A stretch of 5,206 bases of DNA, taken from Rubrobacter sp. (GTDB taxonomy: Bacteria; Actinomycetota; Rubrobacteria; Rubrobacterales; Rubrobacteraceae). The notes under the pieces were generated by a model that was given only the letters and a program-made list of their open reading frames with translations, was not told where the DNA came from and did not search any database. This document shows, piece after piece, positions 4,603 through 5,206 of this stretch. The position numbers and the translations under genes were made by a program. The DNA lies in NCBI GenBank assembly GCA_013815575.1, contig JACDFX010000182.1:1-5206 (forward strand), in the 5' to 3' direction. Every line of letters starts with the position of its first letter. The stretch's first letter is position 1.

Positions 4603-5206
4603 GTGGCAACCGAACCGTTGGGCATAGACCGGGCCGGGAGCGCGGCGCGAATCGAACGCGACATAGAGACCCTGGCCGGATCCGACTACACGCGTTCCGA
4701 AGAGGCGATTCGGCGCTACGCCTACACGCCCGAGTACCGCAACACCCTCGACTACTTTATCTCTGAGTTGGAGGCCCTCGGCTTCGAGCACTACGAGGAC
4801 CCGGTCGGCACGCTCGTCGCCCGGAACCGCCCGGTGGGAGAGAGGGTCTTCGGCGTCGGATCCCACTGCGACTCGAACCGCAACGGCGGCAAGTACGACG
4901 GGACGATGGGCGTGGTCACGGCGCTCGAGGTCTGCCGCCTGAACGAGGATCTGGGGTTGGGCCTCCCGCTCCAGCTCGTCTCCTTTTTGGAAGAAGAGGG
5001 CTCGGGGTTCGGCCAGATGCTGCTCGGGAGCCGCATCATCGCGCAGAGGGTGACCGAGGAGGATCTGCACGAGGGGTTCCGCGCGGTGGACGACGGACGG
5101 AGCTTCTGGGAGCACGCTGAGGAGGCCGGCCACGAGCCGGGGCGGTGGCGGGAGGCGATCCACGTTCTCGATGACCTGGTCGGCTGGATCGAGTTGCACA
5201 TCGAGC
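4603..5206 (+). CDS. M20-family N-carbamoyl amino acid/allantoate-type amidohydrolase, 3' end missing
   Basis: 201 codons are present before the window ends; the family is usually about 410 residues, so roughly half is seen. GSHCDSNRNGGKYDG (86-100) supplies metal ligand H88 and bridging D99. FLEEEG (128-133) holds the catalytic and metal-binding glutamates, and WIELHIE (195-201) gives H198, the carbamoylase-branch metal ligand usually followed by QGP. These forms are specific to the hydantoinase/carbamoylase branch (AllC/HyuC-like), which removes carbamoyl groups from ureido acids, releasing CO2 and ammonia. The family's usual EEEGSRF reads EEEGSGF here, replacing Arg with Gly. GTG at 4603 follows AAGGGAG (4589-4595) by 7 bases. 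It starts 55 bases after the amidase stop with no terminator between, so it should be in the same operon. Allantoate, ureidoglycolate, N-carbamoyl-beta-alanine and carbamoyl amino acids are all possible substrates. Confidence 0.88.
   Translation, partial: MATEPLGIDRAGSAARIERDIETLAGSDYTRSEEAIRRYAYTPEYRNTLDYFISELEALGFEHYEDPVGTLVARNRPVGERVFGVGSHCDSNRNGGKYDGTMGVVTALEVCRLNEDLGLGLPLQLVSFLEEEGSGFGQMLLGSRIIAQRVTEEDLHEGFRAVDDGRSFWEHAEEAGHEPGRWREAIHVLDDLVGWIELHIE

Noticed and set aside
4579..5201. Antisense open frames over the M20 gene
   Set aside because: The plus strand reads a clear M20 carbamoylase with an RBS and metal ligands; the antisense frames show no motif.

Overview
The window is high-GC bacterial DNA with GTG starts, strong AGGAGG-type ribosome binding sites and frequent AGG/CGG/CGC arginine codons. 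Gene content and style suggest an actinobacterium, perhaps Rubrobacter-like. That placement is an inference from style only; no phylogenetic marker is present. I saw no tRNA, rRNA, CRISPR array or mobile element.

Layout. Leftward from about 1050 runs a gene pair: a NodB-fold deacetylase/ring hydrolase of the PuuE/HpPgdA type (73-1005), then the first 14 codons of a CxxC protein (42 down to the left edge). Divergent from it, across a 189-base intergenic region, is an asparaginase-fold amidohydrolase (1195-2187). A terminator-like hairpin overlaps its stop codon. A near-consensus sigma70 promoter (2213-2242) then starts a second rightward operon with a leader of about 176 bases. It encodes a metal-dependent cyclase-family hydrolase (2425-3123), an amidase-signature hydrolase (3141-4547) and an M20-type carbamoylase/amidohydrolase (4603 to the right edge, truncated). 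No stretch longer than 300 bases lacks a gene.

How the genes fit together. All five recognisable genes encode enzymes that break amide-type C-N bonds, from five unrelated folds, with no transporter or biosynthetic gene between them. Two of them, the PuuE-like and the cyclase-family enzymes, belong to families that open cyclic amides, imides or lactams. The other three would hydrolyse linear amide or carbamoyl (ureido) intermediates. The simplest inference is a catabolic pathway for a cyclic amide, imide or ureide; the substrate cannot be read from the sequence.

Regulation. Three sites fit TNGTNNNACNA, the half-site arrangement known for FadR/FCD-subfamily GntR regulators. One lies next to each of the three transcription starts: deacetylase, asparaginase and cyclase operon. 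This suggests one repressor controls all three units. No regulator gene is in the window.
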